Assembly (NCBI RefSeq): GCF_000698555.1
Contig: NZ_JFHE01000041.1
Span: 1 to 47,150, forward strand
From: Caballeronia grimmiae
GTDB lineage: Bacteria; Pseudomonadota; Gammaproteobacteria; Burkholderiales; Burkholderiaceae
Direction of reading: 5' to 3'
Length of the DNA stretch: 47,150 nt
How positions within the stretch are numbered: position 1 is the stretch's first letter; every line of letters starts with the position of its first letter. The translations under genes were made by a program, and so were the position numbers. This document shows positions 1 through 8,368 of this stretch, piece after piece. The notes under the pieces are model-generated. The model saw nothing but the letters and a program-made list of their open reading frames with translations. It was not told the DNA's origin and made no database searches.

Positions 1-1
1 C

Positions 2-349
2 AAGGACGTGATCAAGTCGGGCGGCGAGTGGGTGTCGTCACTCGAAATCGAAAGCCTGATCTCGCTCTATCCGGCAGTCTCAGAAGTCGCGGTGATAGGC
101 GTCAAGGACGAGAAATGGGGCGAGCGGCCGGTGGCGCTCGTGGTGCTGAAGCCCGGCATTACGCCCGCTGCATCGGGGGATGACATCCGGAACCACGTGC
201 TCGCGTTCAGCGAAACCGGGCGAATTTCGAAGTATGCGGTGCCGCAAATCGTGAAGATCGTCGATCAGCTCGACAAGACGAGCGTCGGCAAGTTGAACAA
301 GAAGCGGCTGCGCGAACAGTTTGCGCAATCGCTCGAACGGGAAGCATGA
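2..349 (+). CDS. AlkK-like medium-chain acyl-CoA synthetase, C-terminal part (5' cut by window edge)
   Basis: This is the last 115 codons of an AMP-forming acyl-CoA synthetase that activates free fatty acids to acyl-CoA in the cytoplasm. The visible part is the mobile C-terminal domain (AMP-binding_C). It opens with KDVIKSGGEW, the A8/hinge region motif of the family, continues with EVAVIGVKDEKWGERP, and ends with the A10 segment KTSVGKLNKKRLREQ, whose lysine is the usual adenylation lysine. The wording of these motifs is closest to the AlkK-type medium/long-chain ligases that I know of, and the downstream medium-chain PHA genes agree with that. The stop codon overlaps the start of the MaoC gene (ATGA), so the two are translationally coupled. 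The N-terminal AMP-binding core lies outside the window, so chain-length preference cannot be judged from the sequence. Confidence 0.88.
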   Translation, partial: KDVIKSGGEWVSSLEIESLISLYPAVSEVAVIGVKDEKWGERPVALVVLKPGITPAASGDDIRNHVLAFSETGRISKYAVPQIVKIVDQLDKTSVGKLNKKRLREQFAQSLEREA

Positions 350-834
350 GCATGAGTACGGCCACAAGCATGACGACGCGCGGCTATCGCGTCGCGACGA
401 TCGAAGACTTCGTCGGGCAGGAACTGGGCGTGTCGGAATGGGTGATCGTCGATCAGGCCCGCATCGACGCCTTCGCGCAATGCACCGGCGATACGCAGTG
501 GATTCATCTCAACGAAGAGCGTGCGAAGCGCGAGAGCCCGTTCGGCGGCACCATCGCGCACGGCTATCTGACGCTTTCGCTGCTGGCGGCGCTCGCGATC
601 GAAGTGGGCGTCGTGCCCACGGATGCATCGGCTGCGCTGAACTATGGCATCGACAAGGTGCGCTTTATGACGCCCGTTAGATCCGGCGCACGCGTGCGAA
701 GCCGAGTCGTGCTGACGTCCGTCGAAAGAAAAGGCGGTGGTCGCATTCTTTTGAAGACCGGCAACGAGTTGCAGATTGAAGGCGAGGACAAGCCCGCCCT
801 TATCGCAGAGACGCTGGTCATGATCCTTGCATGA
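346..834 (+). CDS. MaoC-type (R)-3-hydroxyacyl-CoA dehydratase (HtdZ/Rv0130-like)
   Basis: A 162-residue single hot-dog-fold MaoC protein. The hydratase-2 signature is visible around residues 45-75: TGDTQWIH supplies the catalytic Asp and His, followed by FGGTIAHGYLTLSL. The overall pattern (VGQELGVSEW near the start, NYGIDKVRF in the middle) resembles the mycobacterial HtdZ/Rv0130 group. The reaction is reversible hydration of trans-2-enoyl-CoA to (R)-3-hydroxyacyl-CoA. Placed directly before phaC, the likely job is to turn beta-oxidation intermediates into the (R)-monomers used by PHA synthase, a PhaJ-like role. That role is inferred from position. Its ATG overlaps the stop of the upstream ligase gene, and its own stop lies 16 bases before the chosen phaC start. 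Confidence 0.85.
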   Translation: MSMSTATSMTTRGYRVATIEDFVGQELGVSEWVIVDQARIDAFAQCTGDTQWIHLNEERAKRESPFGGTIAHGYLTLSLLAALAIEVGVVPTDASAALNYGIDKVRFMTPVRSGARVRSRVVLTSVERKGGGRILLKTGNELQIEGEDKPALIAETLVMILA

Positions 835-850
835 TGGAGTGCGCAGAGAA

Positions 851-2542
851 ATGGCATCAGACATGACGAATTTGAACGACGACATCGCCGCGCGCGCAAC
901 CGATGGCATGCCGGGACCGAATCCGTTCGTCGGGCTGCGGCCCGTCGACATGCTCGCGGCGGCAGGACAGATTGGCGCGCAGGCGGTCCTTCATCCCGCG
1001 CTGATGATGCGGCAGACCACGGCGTTTATCCGGGATCTCGCATTGGCGGTGAGCGGCAATGCAGCGCCCGCGCCGCAGCCCGGCGACAAGCGCTTCGCTG
1101 ATTCCGCCTGGCGTGAACAGACGGTGTATCGCACCACGATGCACGGCTATTTCGCGTGGCGCGATGCGCTGACCGGCCTGGTCGAAGGTTCCGCGCTCGA
1201 TCAGGCGAGCAAGGAGCGCGCGCAGTTCGTGCTGTCGCTCATGACGGACGCACTGGCCCCGACGAATACGCTCGCCGGCAATCCGGCGGCGATGAGGAAG
1301 CTGGTGGAATCGAACGGTGCGAGTGTCGTCGCCGGAATGAAGAACATGCTCGGCGATGCGCTCCGCAACAAGGGCATGCCGTCGCAGGTCGACAAGCGCG
1401 CGTTCAAGGTCGGCGGCAATCTCGGCGCGTCTCGCGGCGCCGTGGTGTTGCGCAACGAAGTGCTCGAACTCATTCAGTACGAGCCGACGACGCCGACGGT
1501 TCACGCGCGTGCGCAACTGATCGTGCCGCCGCAGATCAACAAGTTTTATATCTTCGATCTGGCCGCGAAGAAGAGCATCGTCGAGTATCTGGTCGACAAC
1601 GAGTTTCAGGTGTTCGCCGTGAGCTGGCGCAATCCGCGTGAAGCGCACCGCGATTGGGACATGGATACCTACGTCGCGGCGCTCATCGAAGCGATCGACG
1701 CGGTGCGCGACATCACCGGACAGGCGGACGTGAATCTGCACGGCGCGTGCTCCGGCGCGATGACCATCTCCGCGCTGCTCGGCCATCTCGCGAGCCGTGG
1801 CGACACGTCGGTTCATGCGGCCACGCTGATGGTTGCAGTGCTGGACAACGCATCGCCGTCGCAGCTCGGACTCTTCACGACGCCGGAAGCCGTCGAACTC
1901 GCCAAGCGCAACAGCAAGGCGAAAGGCGTGCTGTCGGGCGACGACATGGGCCGCGTCTTTGCATGGATGCGTCCCAACGATCTCGTGTGGAACTTCTGGG
2001 TCAACAACTATCTGATGGGCGAAGCGCCGCCTGCCTTCGACATCCTCTATTGGAACAACGACGCGACGCGTGTGCCGGCGAAGCTGCACGGCCAGTTGCT
2101 CGATATCTTCACGCAAGGCCTGCTGACGAAGCCACGCGCGTTGACCGTGCTCGGCACGCCGGTTGATTTGTCGAAGGTCGAGTGCGACACCTATGTGATG
2201 GCCGGCATGACCGATCACATCACGCCGTGGCGAGGCGTCTACGACACGGCTCGCGCGTTCGGCGGCAAAACGCGCTACGTGCTGAGTTCGAGCGGTCATA
2301 TCCAGAGCCTCATCAATCCGCCCGGCAATGCAAAGGCGAAGTTCTTCCATAACGATGCGCTTCCCGACGATGCCGACGCATGGCTTGCCCGCGCGACGGC
2401 GAAAGCGGACTCGTGGTGGAGCGACTGGCGCGACTGGCTTGCCGAACGGTCGGGCGAACGCGGCGCGGCGCCGAAGGCGCTCGGCAACAAGCGGCATAGG
2501 CGGCTGGACGATGCGCCGGGCCGCTATGTTCTCGAAGCGTGA
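851..2542 (+). CDS. phaC: Class II (medium-chain-length) PHA synthase
   Basis: A 563-residue poly(3-hydroxyalkanoate) polymerase that joins (R)-3-hydroxyacyl-CoA units at the surface of storage granules. It has the N-terminal PhaC domain and an alpha/beta-hydrolase core. The catalytic triad is visible: Cys about residue 300 in the lipase-like box HGACSGAM, Asp about 455 in GMTDHITPW, and His about 483 in SSSGHIQSLINPPGN. Length, triad spacing and long stretches such as GMPSQV, VPPQINKFY and VFAWMRPNDL match the Pseudomonas class II enzymes (about 559 residues) better than the class I enzyme of Cupriavidus (589 residues). I chose the ATG at 851, because a longer reading from 827 would need TTG. 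Unlike Pseudomonas pha loci, no phaC2, phaD, phaF or phaI follows. Confidence 0.92.
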   Translation: MASDMTNLNDDIAARATDGMPGPNPFVGLRPVDMLAAAGQIGAQAVLHPALMMRQTTAFIRDLALAVSGNAAPAPQPGDKRFADSAWREQTVYRTTMHGYFAWRDALTGLVEGSALDQASKERAQFVLSLMTDALAPTNTLAGNPAAMRKLVESNGASVVAGMKNMLGDALRNKGMPSQVDKRAFKVGGNLGASRGAVVLRNEVLELIQYEPTTPTVHARAQLIVPPQINKFYIFDLAAKKSIVEYLVDNEFQVFAVSWRNPREAHRDWDMDTYVAALIEAIDAVRDITGQADVNLHGACSGAMTISALLGHLASRGDTSVHAATLMVAVLDNASPSQLGLFTTPEAVELAKRNSKAKGVLSGDDMGRVFAWMRPNDLVWNFWVNNYLMGEAPPAFDILYWNNDATRVPAKLHGQLLDIFTQGLLTKPRALTVLGTPVDLSKVECDTYVMAGMTDHITPWRGVYDTARAFGGKTRYVLSSSGHIQSLINPPGNAKAKFFHNDALPDDADAWLARATAKADSWWSDWRDWLAERSGERGAAPKALGNKRHRRLDDAPGRYVLEA

Positions 2543-2554
2543 ACCAGGAAGCTC

Positions 2555-3394
2555 ATGACACGGATAACAACGATGCGCACGATGAACATACGGACCGTCG
2601 ATATCGACGGACAACGCATTCGCGTCGGCATCTGGGGTGGCAGCGATGCTTCGCCGCCGCTCGTGGTGTTCAACGGCATCGGCGCAAATCTCGAACTGAT
2701 CCGGCCGTTTGCCGAGGCGCTCGGCGATGTCGAAGTCGTGATCTTCGATATTCCCGGCGTGGGTGGATCGCCTGCGCCGCTCATGCCGTATCGCTTCTCG
2801 ACGCTCGCCGCGCTGACCGACAAGCTGCTCTCGACGCTCGGCTACGACGGCCCGGTCGATGCGCTGGGCGTGTCGTGGGGCGGGGCGCTCGCGCAGCAGT
2901 TCGCGTATCTGTATCCGGTCCGATGCCGGCGGCTCGTGCTGGCCGCGACATCGCCGGGCGTCATCATGGTGCCGGGGCGGCTGTCGGTGCTGTCGAAGCT
3001 GGTCGGTGCACGGCGCTACCGCGATGCAGATTATCTGCGTGAAGTCGGCGCGGAGATTTACGGCGGCGCATATCGCCGCGACCCGGCTTTGCTCGAAGAA
3101 CACGGACGGCATATTCAGGCGCCGGGCGGCCGCGGCTACCTGTATCAGCTATTGGCGACATGCGGATGGAGCAGCCTGTTTTGGCTCGGCGCGTTGCGCC
3201 AGCCGACACTGGTCATGCATGGCGATGACGATCCGATCGTGCCGCTCGTCAACGCACGGGTGATCGCGAGCCGCATCCGGCGGGCGACGCTTCATGTGAT
3301 CGAGGACGGGCATCTGTTTCTCATCACCAGGACGGAGGAAATTGCGCCGCTCGTGCGCGAGTTCCTGCTGGGCGCGCAGATCGAAGGACGTTAG
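2555..3394 (+). CDS. phaZ: Intracellular medium-chain PHA depolymerase
   Basis: A 279-residue alpha/beta hydrolase that mobilises stored medium-chain PHA. It closely follows the Pseudomonas PhaZ pattern: FRTVDIDGQ-like start (here IRTVDIDGQ), FNGIGANLELIRPF, DIPGVGGS, then the nucleophile elbow GVSWGGALAQQF with Ser about residue 107, the acid GDDDPIVPL and the base His in EDGHLFLITR. No signal peptide is present, as expected for an enzyme acting on cytoplasmic granules. The ATG at 2555 has a good AGGA ribosome site six bases upstream. In-frame ATGs at 2573 and 2582 are possible, since homologues begin close to MNIRTVDIDG. It lies 12 bases after phaC, so synthase and depolymerase are almost certainly co-transcribed. 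Confidence 0.92.
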   Translation: MTRITTMRTMNIRTVDIDGQRIRVGIWGGSDASPPLVVFNGIGANLELIRPFAEALGDVEVVIFDIPGVGGSPAPLMPYRFSTLAALTDKLLSTLGYDGPVDALGVSWGGALAQQFAYLYPVRCRRLVLAATSPGVIMVPGRLSVLSKLVGARRYRDADYLREVGAEIYGGAYRRDPALLEEHGRHIQAPGGRGYLYQLLATCGWSSLFWLGALRQPTLVMHGDDDPIVPLVNARVIASRIRRATLHVIEDGHLFLITRTEEIAPLVREFLLGAQIEGR

Positions 3395-3473
3395 GCCTTC
3401 ATCGAATCGTCGAAATCAACCACTGAACATTTGCAAGTGCGGCGCGATGCGCGCTGCGAACACGGAGACAACG

Positions 3474-5276
3474 ATGAGCTACACCCCTCCCGTCAAGGAC
3501 ATGATGTTCGTGATCGAGAATCTGGCCGATATCGCACGCGTGAGCCAGCTACCCGGTCTCGCCGATTCGAATCTCGACACCGCCGGCGCGATCCTCGACG
3601 AAGGTGCGAAGCTCGCAGCCGAAGTCATCGCTCCGCTCAACGCGCTGGGCGACCAGCGGCCGAGCACGTGGCATGACGGCCACGTAAAGGCCACGCCAGG
3701 CTTCGGCGATGCATACCGCCAGTACGCGGAAGGCGGCTGGCAGGGCATCAGTCATCCGACCGAATTCGGCGGACAGGGCTTGGCCAAGCTGATCGCGTCG
3801 CCGTGCATCGAAATGCTGAACGCGGCGAATCTCTCGTTCGCGTTGTGCCCGCTGCTGACCGATGGCGCGATCGAGGCGTTGCTGATCGCGGGATCGGACG
3901 AACTGAAGGCGCGCTATCTGCCGAAGCTGATCGAAGGCACGTGGACGGGCACGATGAATCTGACCGAGCCTCAAGCGGGCTCGGACCTGTCGCTGGTGCG
4001 CTCACGCGCGGAACGTCAGGATGACGAAACATATCGGATATCGGGCACCAAGATTTTCATTACGTGGGGCGAGCACGATATGGCGGAGAACATCATGCAT
4101 CTCGTGCTGGCGCGCACGCCGGATGCGCCGGAGGGCGTAAAGGGCATCTCGCTCTTTGTCGTGCCGAAGTTTCTAGTGAACGATGACGGTTCACTCGGCG
4201 CGCGCAACGCCGTGCAGTGCGTGTCGATCGAACACAAGCTGGGCATCAAGGCGAGCCCGACCGCCGTGCTCCAGTATGGCGACAACGGCGGCGCGATCGG
4301 CTATCTCGTGGGCGAAGAGAATCGCGGCCTCGAGTACATGTTCATCATGATGAACGCCGCGCGCTTTGGCGTGGGGCTGCAGGGCGTCGCGCTGTCGGAT
4401 GCGGCCTATCAGAAAGCCGCCGCCTACGCGCGGGAACGGGTGCAGGGCCGTCCTGTCGATGGCAGCGGCGCACGGGCTGTGGCGATCATCGATCATCCCG
4501 ATGTACGGCGGATGCTCGGCACGATGCGCGCCATGACCGAGGGCGCGCGTGCACTGGCGTACGTCGCGGCGGCGCACGCGGATATCGCCAATCACGACGA
4601 CGATGCGGCGACGCGCGCCCGGCATCTCGCGATCCATGAGTACCTCGTGCCGATCGTGAAAGGCTGGAGCACCGAAATGGCGATCGACGTGACGAGCCTT
4701 GGCGTGCAGGTTCATGGCGGGATGGGGTTCATCGAGGAAACGGGAGCGGCGCAGTTCTATCGCGATGCCCGCATTCTGTCGATCTATGAAGGCACGACGG
4801 CCATTCAGGCGAACGACCTGGTGGGCCGCAAGACGATGCGCGACGGCGGCGCGGCGGCGCAGGCGCTGCTGACGGAGATCGACGCGACGCTTGCGTCGTT
4901 GAGGACGATCGATGCGGGGAACGCTGCGCGTGTTTTCGACGCGATGCATCGCCGGCTGGCGGACGGGCGGGACGCGCTTGCTAACGTCGTGACGTATGTG
5001 CTGGAGGCGGGCAAGCGGGATCCGCGTGCGGTGTTCGGGGGCGGCGTGCTGTATGTGAAGCTCGCGGGAATCGTGCTGTCGGGGTGGCAGATGGCGCGGG
5101 CGCTGATCGTTGCGCATAGCAAGCGCGCGGATGATCCGGGGTTTTACGGGGCGAAGATCGCGACTGCGCACTGCTTCGCGGAGTATGTGCTGACGCAGGC
5201 TCGTGGGTTGGAGTCGGCGATTGTTTCCGCGCGAGGGGATGATGCGGTGTTTGCGATGGCGGCGGAGGACATTTAA
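3474..5276 (+). CDS. Acyl-CoA dehydrogenase, 600-residue family with extra C-terminal domain (DmdC/FadE-like)
   Basis: An FAD-dependent acyl-CoA dehydrogenase that introduces the 2,3-double bond into an acyl-CoA. Domains in order: a short N-terminal extension, the N-terminal helical domain, the middle domain with MNLTEPQAGSDLS (FAD/substrate loop), and the C-terminal helical domain with the catalytic Glu about residue 439 in IYEGTTAIQANDLVGRK. A further roughly 120-residue helical extension is typical of the about 590-600 residue family that includes DmdC (3-methylmercaptopropionyl-CoA dehydrogenase). The exact acyl substrate cannot be read from sequence. In this position a role in fatty acid beta-oxidation feeding the PHA genes is likelier than sulfur metabolism. 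Start chosen at ATG 3474 with GGAG at 3464-3467. A longer frame from 3342 would run back into phaZ and lacks family similarity. Confidence 0.9.
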   Translation: MSYTPPVKDMMFVIENLADIARVSQLPGLADSNLDTAGAILDEGAKLAAEVIAPLNALGDQRPSTWHDGHVKATPGFGDAYRQYAEGGWQGISHPTEFGGQGLAKLIASPCIEMLNAANLSFALCPLLTDGAIEALLIAGSDELKARYLPKLIEGTWTGTMNLTEPQAGSDLSLVRSRAERQDDETYRISGTKIFITWGEHDMAENIMHLVLARTPDAPEGVKGISLFVVPKFLVNDDGSLGARNAVQCVSIEHKLGIKASPTAVLQYGDNGGAIGYLVGEENRGLEYMFIMMNAARFGVGLQGVALSDAAYQKAAAYARERVQGRPVDGSGARAVAIIDHPDVRRMLGTMRAMTEGARALAYVAAAHADIANHDDDAATRARHLAIHEYLVPIVKGWSTEMAIDVTSLGVQVHGGMGFIEETGAAQFYRDARILSIYEGTTAIQANDLVGRKTMRDGGAAAQALLTEIDATLASLRTIDAGNAARVFDAMHRRLADGRDALANVVTYVLEAGKRDPRAVFGGGVLYVKLAGIVLSGWQMARALIVAHSKRADDPGFYGAKIATAHCFAEYVLTQARGLESAIVSARGDDAVFAMAAEDI

Positions 5277-5400
5277 GGGGCCAAGTGCTCTGTTGGCGGG
5301 AAGCGGGCTCGTTGGGCTAGATTTAAGGTGGCTCTCGGACGGGTGATGAATAAGCTGACCGGTGCGTCGGCGGAACAGGCAGGATGCGCAAGTGTCCGAG

Positions 5401-5800
5401 ACCGGCCGATTCTGTTGAAAGACTCGCCGAATCGGATGTCGGTTGCTTGCCCTCGATACATTGGGTTACGGAGCGCATCGCATGATGGGTCGTCAAGGCG
5501 GCGTGCAAGACAAACGCTTCTAGTCGCTCAACCTTGGCGATCACGTGCCGCAGACGCGCTTATTGCGCGGCATTGAGCGGGAGTTCTAGCTTCACGGCTT
5601 GAGGGAGCATCTCTGACCTCACTACGCGTATCGCTGGTTTTGTCGGCTCGGTCTTCAAGATCCCGTGCCTAACTATTCGGCCTTTTCGAAGGACCGGCAT
5701 GGCCGGTTCCGAGACAGCGACGCCTTGCGGCATGCATTCGAGTCGGCTTCGCGTCGCTGCATGAATGTGGTGGGCCGTCCCTTCGATTCGTCCAACCATC
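5401..5800 (+). mobile_element. Decayed IS1182/IS5-type insertion sequence with transposase pseudogene
   Basis: From ATG 5482 one frame reads MMGRQGG..., then transposase-like segments VPQTRLLRGIERE, HYAYRWFCRLGL, VPNYSAFSKDRHGRFRDSD and ALRHAFES, up to about 5797. These match the N-terminal part of IS1182/IS5-superfamily (DUF772-type) transposases in the right order. All segments are in one frame but are broken by stops at 5521, 5587 and 5614. About 30-40 residues expected just before HYAYRWF are missing, as is everything after about residue 105, including the catalytic domain. Around 5408-5425 lies a sequence resembling the ends of such elements (GGCCGATTCTGTTGAAA). No matching right end is seen. 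The element is dead and truncated. Confidence 0.78.
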
Positions 5801-6341
5801 TAGGCCGAGAAGTAGCGTTTCTCAACTGAATCGGTAGACGTCGGCCGGTGGCCCTTCGACAAGTGGGCGCTCGACGATGCGTCGGACGCGGCGCATTGTT
5901 CCAATCGCCGTGCTGAGAAACGATTCGCCCCTGCGCTACTCGCCAAGCCAGTGCTTGCACAACGTTGAGACAGGACTCTTGCTTGTGGCAGAGCTGAATG
6001 TGATGTGAGGCGGTTCAAACAGACTGGCTTCGCCGCTCCATTCCGTCTATAACGCCGAGATCAGAGGTCGTGACGTGCCGGCTGACATGACTCGACGCGG
6101 CTGGTCGCCTGGCTTCATCTATAGCCATGAAGCTCTGATTGAATCCGACCGTACCAATCTTCGTGTTAGTGATTTTTATGGTCTCAGGCGATACCTTTAG
6201 GTAAGGCGGATCTGCAAGATGCCGCAATTCACGACGATTCCATTCGGTAATAAGAAATAAGTCAGAGGTACAACTCAACAACGGAAGCAAGTGTCGCCAC
6301 GGTGCTGCAGGTTGGCCACGTTCTCTGCAAGGACAAATATA
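5801..6341. other. Intergenic stretch of lower GC, no gene recognised
   Basis: About 540 bases follow the transposase remnant. The part from about 6110 to 6300 is visibly richer in A and T than the rest of the window. Short open frames exist on both strands, but none has a plausible ribosome site together with recognisable protein similarity. I see no transposase segments here. It probably contains the promoter of the membrane protein gene that starts at 6342, but I cannot point to a convincing -35/-10 pair. Confidence 0.5.
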
Positions 6342-8075
6342 GTGCCAGTAGAACAAGTGGAGACAGCGCAAAGGGTGAGCACTCGTGAGCGTCCGTCCGC
6401 GCAAGATGGACTCAGTTTGCGCAACTGGGCCGCCTTGCTAATCGGACTAAGTACCCTGTCCTTGGCGATTACCGGCTTCACGATCGGCAATAACAACATC
6501 TTCCATATACCGATCCTGGAGGGCTCGTGGCGCGAACCTCAATTCGCGCATGATGCCTTCATGCAGTCGCTACGTTATTTTTCTTCCGGTTTTTGGCTGA
6601 TGCAGGCGGGGATCGCTGACGACAGCAATGTGCTGAAATATTTCCTGCCATGGCTGTTCATTTCCCGACTGGTCTTTTTCGCTGGCATTGGCTCCTGGAT
6701 CGCGGTCTTGGGGCTGAAGAGGCGAACGCAGATCGTGATTTTCATGCTGCTGAGCGCGGTCATCAGCTTGCTGCGCGGCGAATCTTTCGCCGGAGATGGC
6801 GGAATCGCTATCGGTCAATTCACCCACTCGGAACTGGGCAACGGCTTGAGCCTGATCGCGCTCGCGCTGGTGTGGCGCCGCTGCTATGGCTGGGCGCTGG
6901 CCTTCGCGGGGCTGGTATTTTTCCTCAACGTCTTCATGGCTGTGTGGCTCGCTCCACTGATCGCGACGATGGTCGTGCTGCAATGGCGAGAACACCGGCT
7001 GAGCCTTAGCCTCCTGATGCGAAAAGGCTGGCCTGGCTTGCTAGCCTGTGTCGTGCCGGGCGTCCCAGTGTTGACCAGCCTCGCGCTCAATCCCGAATTG
7101 GGGAAAAGGCCGGAGTACGATTACCGAGTGTTTCTGCTCGAGCACTGGCCTGATCACTTCCTGGCGATGCACTTGGCTGTCATGCAATACGTTGGCTTCG
7201 TGATCGTTGTCGCCACGGCCATCGGCTCGGCATTGCAGTTGCCGCGCGACCAGGCGCGGCTGATATGTTCGTTGACGGGTGTGATGCTGGCAATCTGGAC
7301 AATCGGCGCGCTTCTGCCCCTATTCACTAGCTCGCCCACACTGTTCAACCTTCACTTGCTGCGCTCGACGACGTATCTGCAAATATTGGCCGGACTTGCG
7401 CTCGCGGCCCTCATTACGCGGTGGATGACCTCGGCGAATGAGGCCGATCGTTTTTTATGGGCGCCTATCCTGGTGCTATCGGTGGTGGTCAAACCCATCG
7501 GCGCTGCGGCGCTATTTCCGGTGCTAGCGATGCGGAAGGCCTGGCGCCCCGGCACGCGGCTCGCCAGCCCGATCGTGGCGGCACTGCTTCTAACGCTGAG
7601 TAGCGCTGCAACCGTGGCCCTGATCGTTAAGCAATATCGTCGGGATTCATACGCCGCCGCAAAACGGGCGGACTGGCTGGCCCTGGCTAGCTGGGCCAAA
7701 GCCAACACGCCTCCTGATACGGTCTTCCTTTTGCCGGTGATGCGGCTTCACGACCGCAGCCCCTTGCCGACGGCACCCGCACGCATGACGGATCTGCTGA
7801 TCGGCAGCGAGGTGTTTCCCGCGATGTCTCACCGCCAGGTATGGGTGATGGGCAAATATGGCGCGGCGGCGCAGTGGCTGCCCAGCTACTACCCAATTTG
7901 GCACGAGCGCATGGTGGGCAGTCTCCTTGCCACGAGCCTGTCTGAACGCCTGACCTACGCCCGCAGTAATGTTATCGGCATGGTGGTGGACGATTGCGGT
8001 GCGGCGGGCAGCAATGTTCCAGTCTATCGGTCGGGAAAACTCTGTGTCTTTGCATCGAATCATGCAGAACGGTGA
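6342..8075 (+). CDS. Polytopic inner-membrane protein, possibly GT-C/DUF6798-like
   Basis: A 577-residue protein with roughly ten to twelve hydrophobic segments between residues 30 and 440, ending in a soluble C-terminal domain of about 125 residues that follows KANTPPDTVFLLP. This build (multi-spanning domain, then a short periplasmic-like tail beginning with a WAKANTPPD-type motif) is typical of GT-C-fold or DUF6798-type membrane proteins. I do not recognise a characterised homologue, and no catalytic residues can be assigned. The start is uncertain: GTG at 6342 has AGGA at 6330-6333, while a GTG at 6291 would add 17 residues without membrane character. The gene stands alone between an IS remnant and a convergent gene. 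Its GC content appears slightly lower than its neighbours, consistent with transfer. Confidence 0.72.
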   Translation: MPVEQVETAQRVSTRERPSAQDGLSLRNWAALLIGLSTLSLAITGFTIGNNNIFHIPILEGSWREPQFAHDAFMQSLRYFSSGFWLMQAGIADDSNVLKYFLPWLFISRLVFFAGIGSWIAVLGLKRRTQIVIFMLLSAVISLLRGESFAGDGGIAIGQFTHSELGNGLSLIALALVWRRCYGWALAFAGLVFFLNVFMAVWLAPLIATMVVLQWREHRLSLSLLMRKGWPGLLACVVPGVPVLTSLALNPELGKRPEYDYRVFLLEHWPDHFLAMHLAVMQYVGFVIVVATAIGSALQLPRDQARLICSLTGVMLAIWTIGALLPLFTSSPTLFNLHLLRSTTYLQILAGLALAALITRWMTSANEADRFLWAPILVLSVVVKPIGAAALFPVLAMRKAWRPGTRLASPIVAALLLTLSSAATVALIVKQYRRDSYAAAKRADWLALASWAKANTPPDTVFLLPVMRLHDRSPLPTAPARMTDLLIGSEVFPAMSHRQVWVMGKYGAAAQWLPSYYPIWHERMVGSLLATSLSERLTYARSNVIGMVVDDCGAAGSNVPVYRSGKLCVFASNHAER

Positions 8076-8368
8076 ATGAGCGAGGGCAGATGGGAGCCTT
8101 CGTAGTCGAGGCGGAAGGCCGCAACGATTCGCTTGCCGCCGATCGCATCAGGCAGCACCAGCGACAAAGTCGCGTCATATGCTCAACGCGTCCGAGGCAG
8201 CAGGATCTTGCCGTCGCCGGCAATCTGCTCGAGGCATGCTAGCGTCACTGAATCAGTGAACTATGCACGTACCTGCCACCTGTGCATCGGATGCGTAGTG
8301 TTCTGCAGAAGCACCAGACACGATGAATCCCGCGATGTCCACAAACACGAAATCCATCACGTTTCCGG
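8076..8368. other. Gap between convergent genes, with a 15-bp palindrome
   Basis: These 293 bases separate the 3' ends of two convergent genes. No coding region is supported. At 8245-8259 there is a perfect palindrome, TCACTGA-A-TCAGTGA (7-base arms, one central base). The single-base centre rules out a normal terminator hairpin, so it looks more like a protein-binding dyad or chance. No T-tract follows it. Confidence 0.4.

Noticed and set aside
857..3112. 751-codon minus-strand frame across phaC and phaZ
   Set aside because: It spans two well-supported plus-strand genes, shows no family motifs and has Arg/His-rich shadow composition.
3474..5276. Assignment of the acyl-CoA dehydrogenase as DmdC and a link to the DddP-like gene as a DMSP pathway
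   Set aside because: The 600-residue family is broad and this gene lies in a fatty acid/PHA operon 28 kb away, so a DMSP role is not supported.
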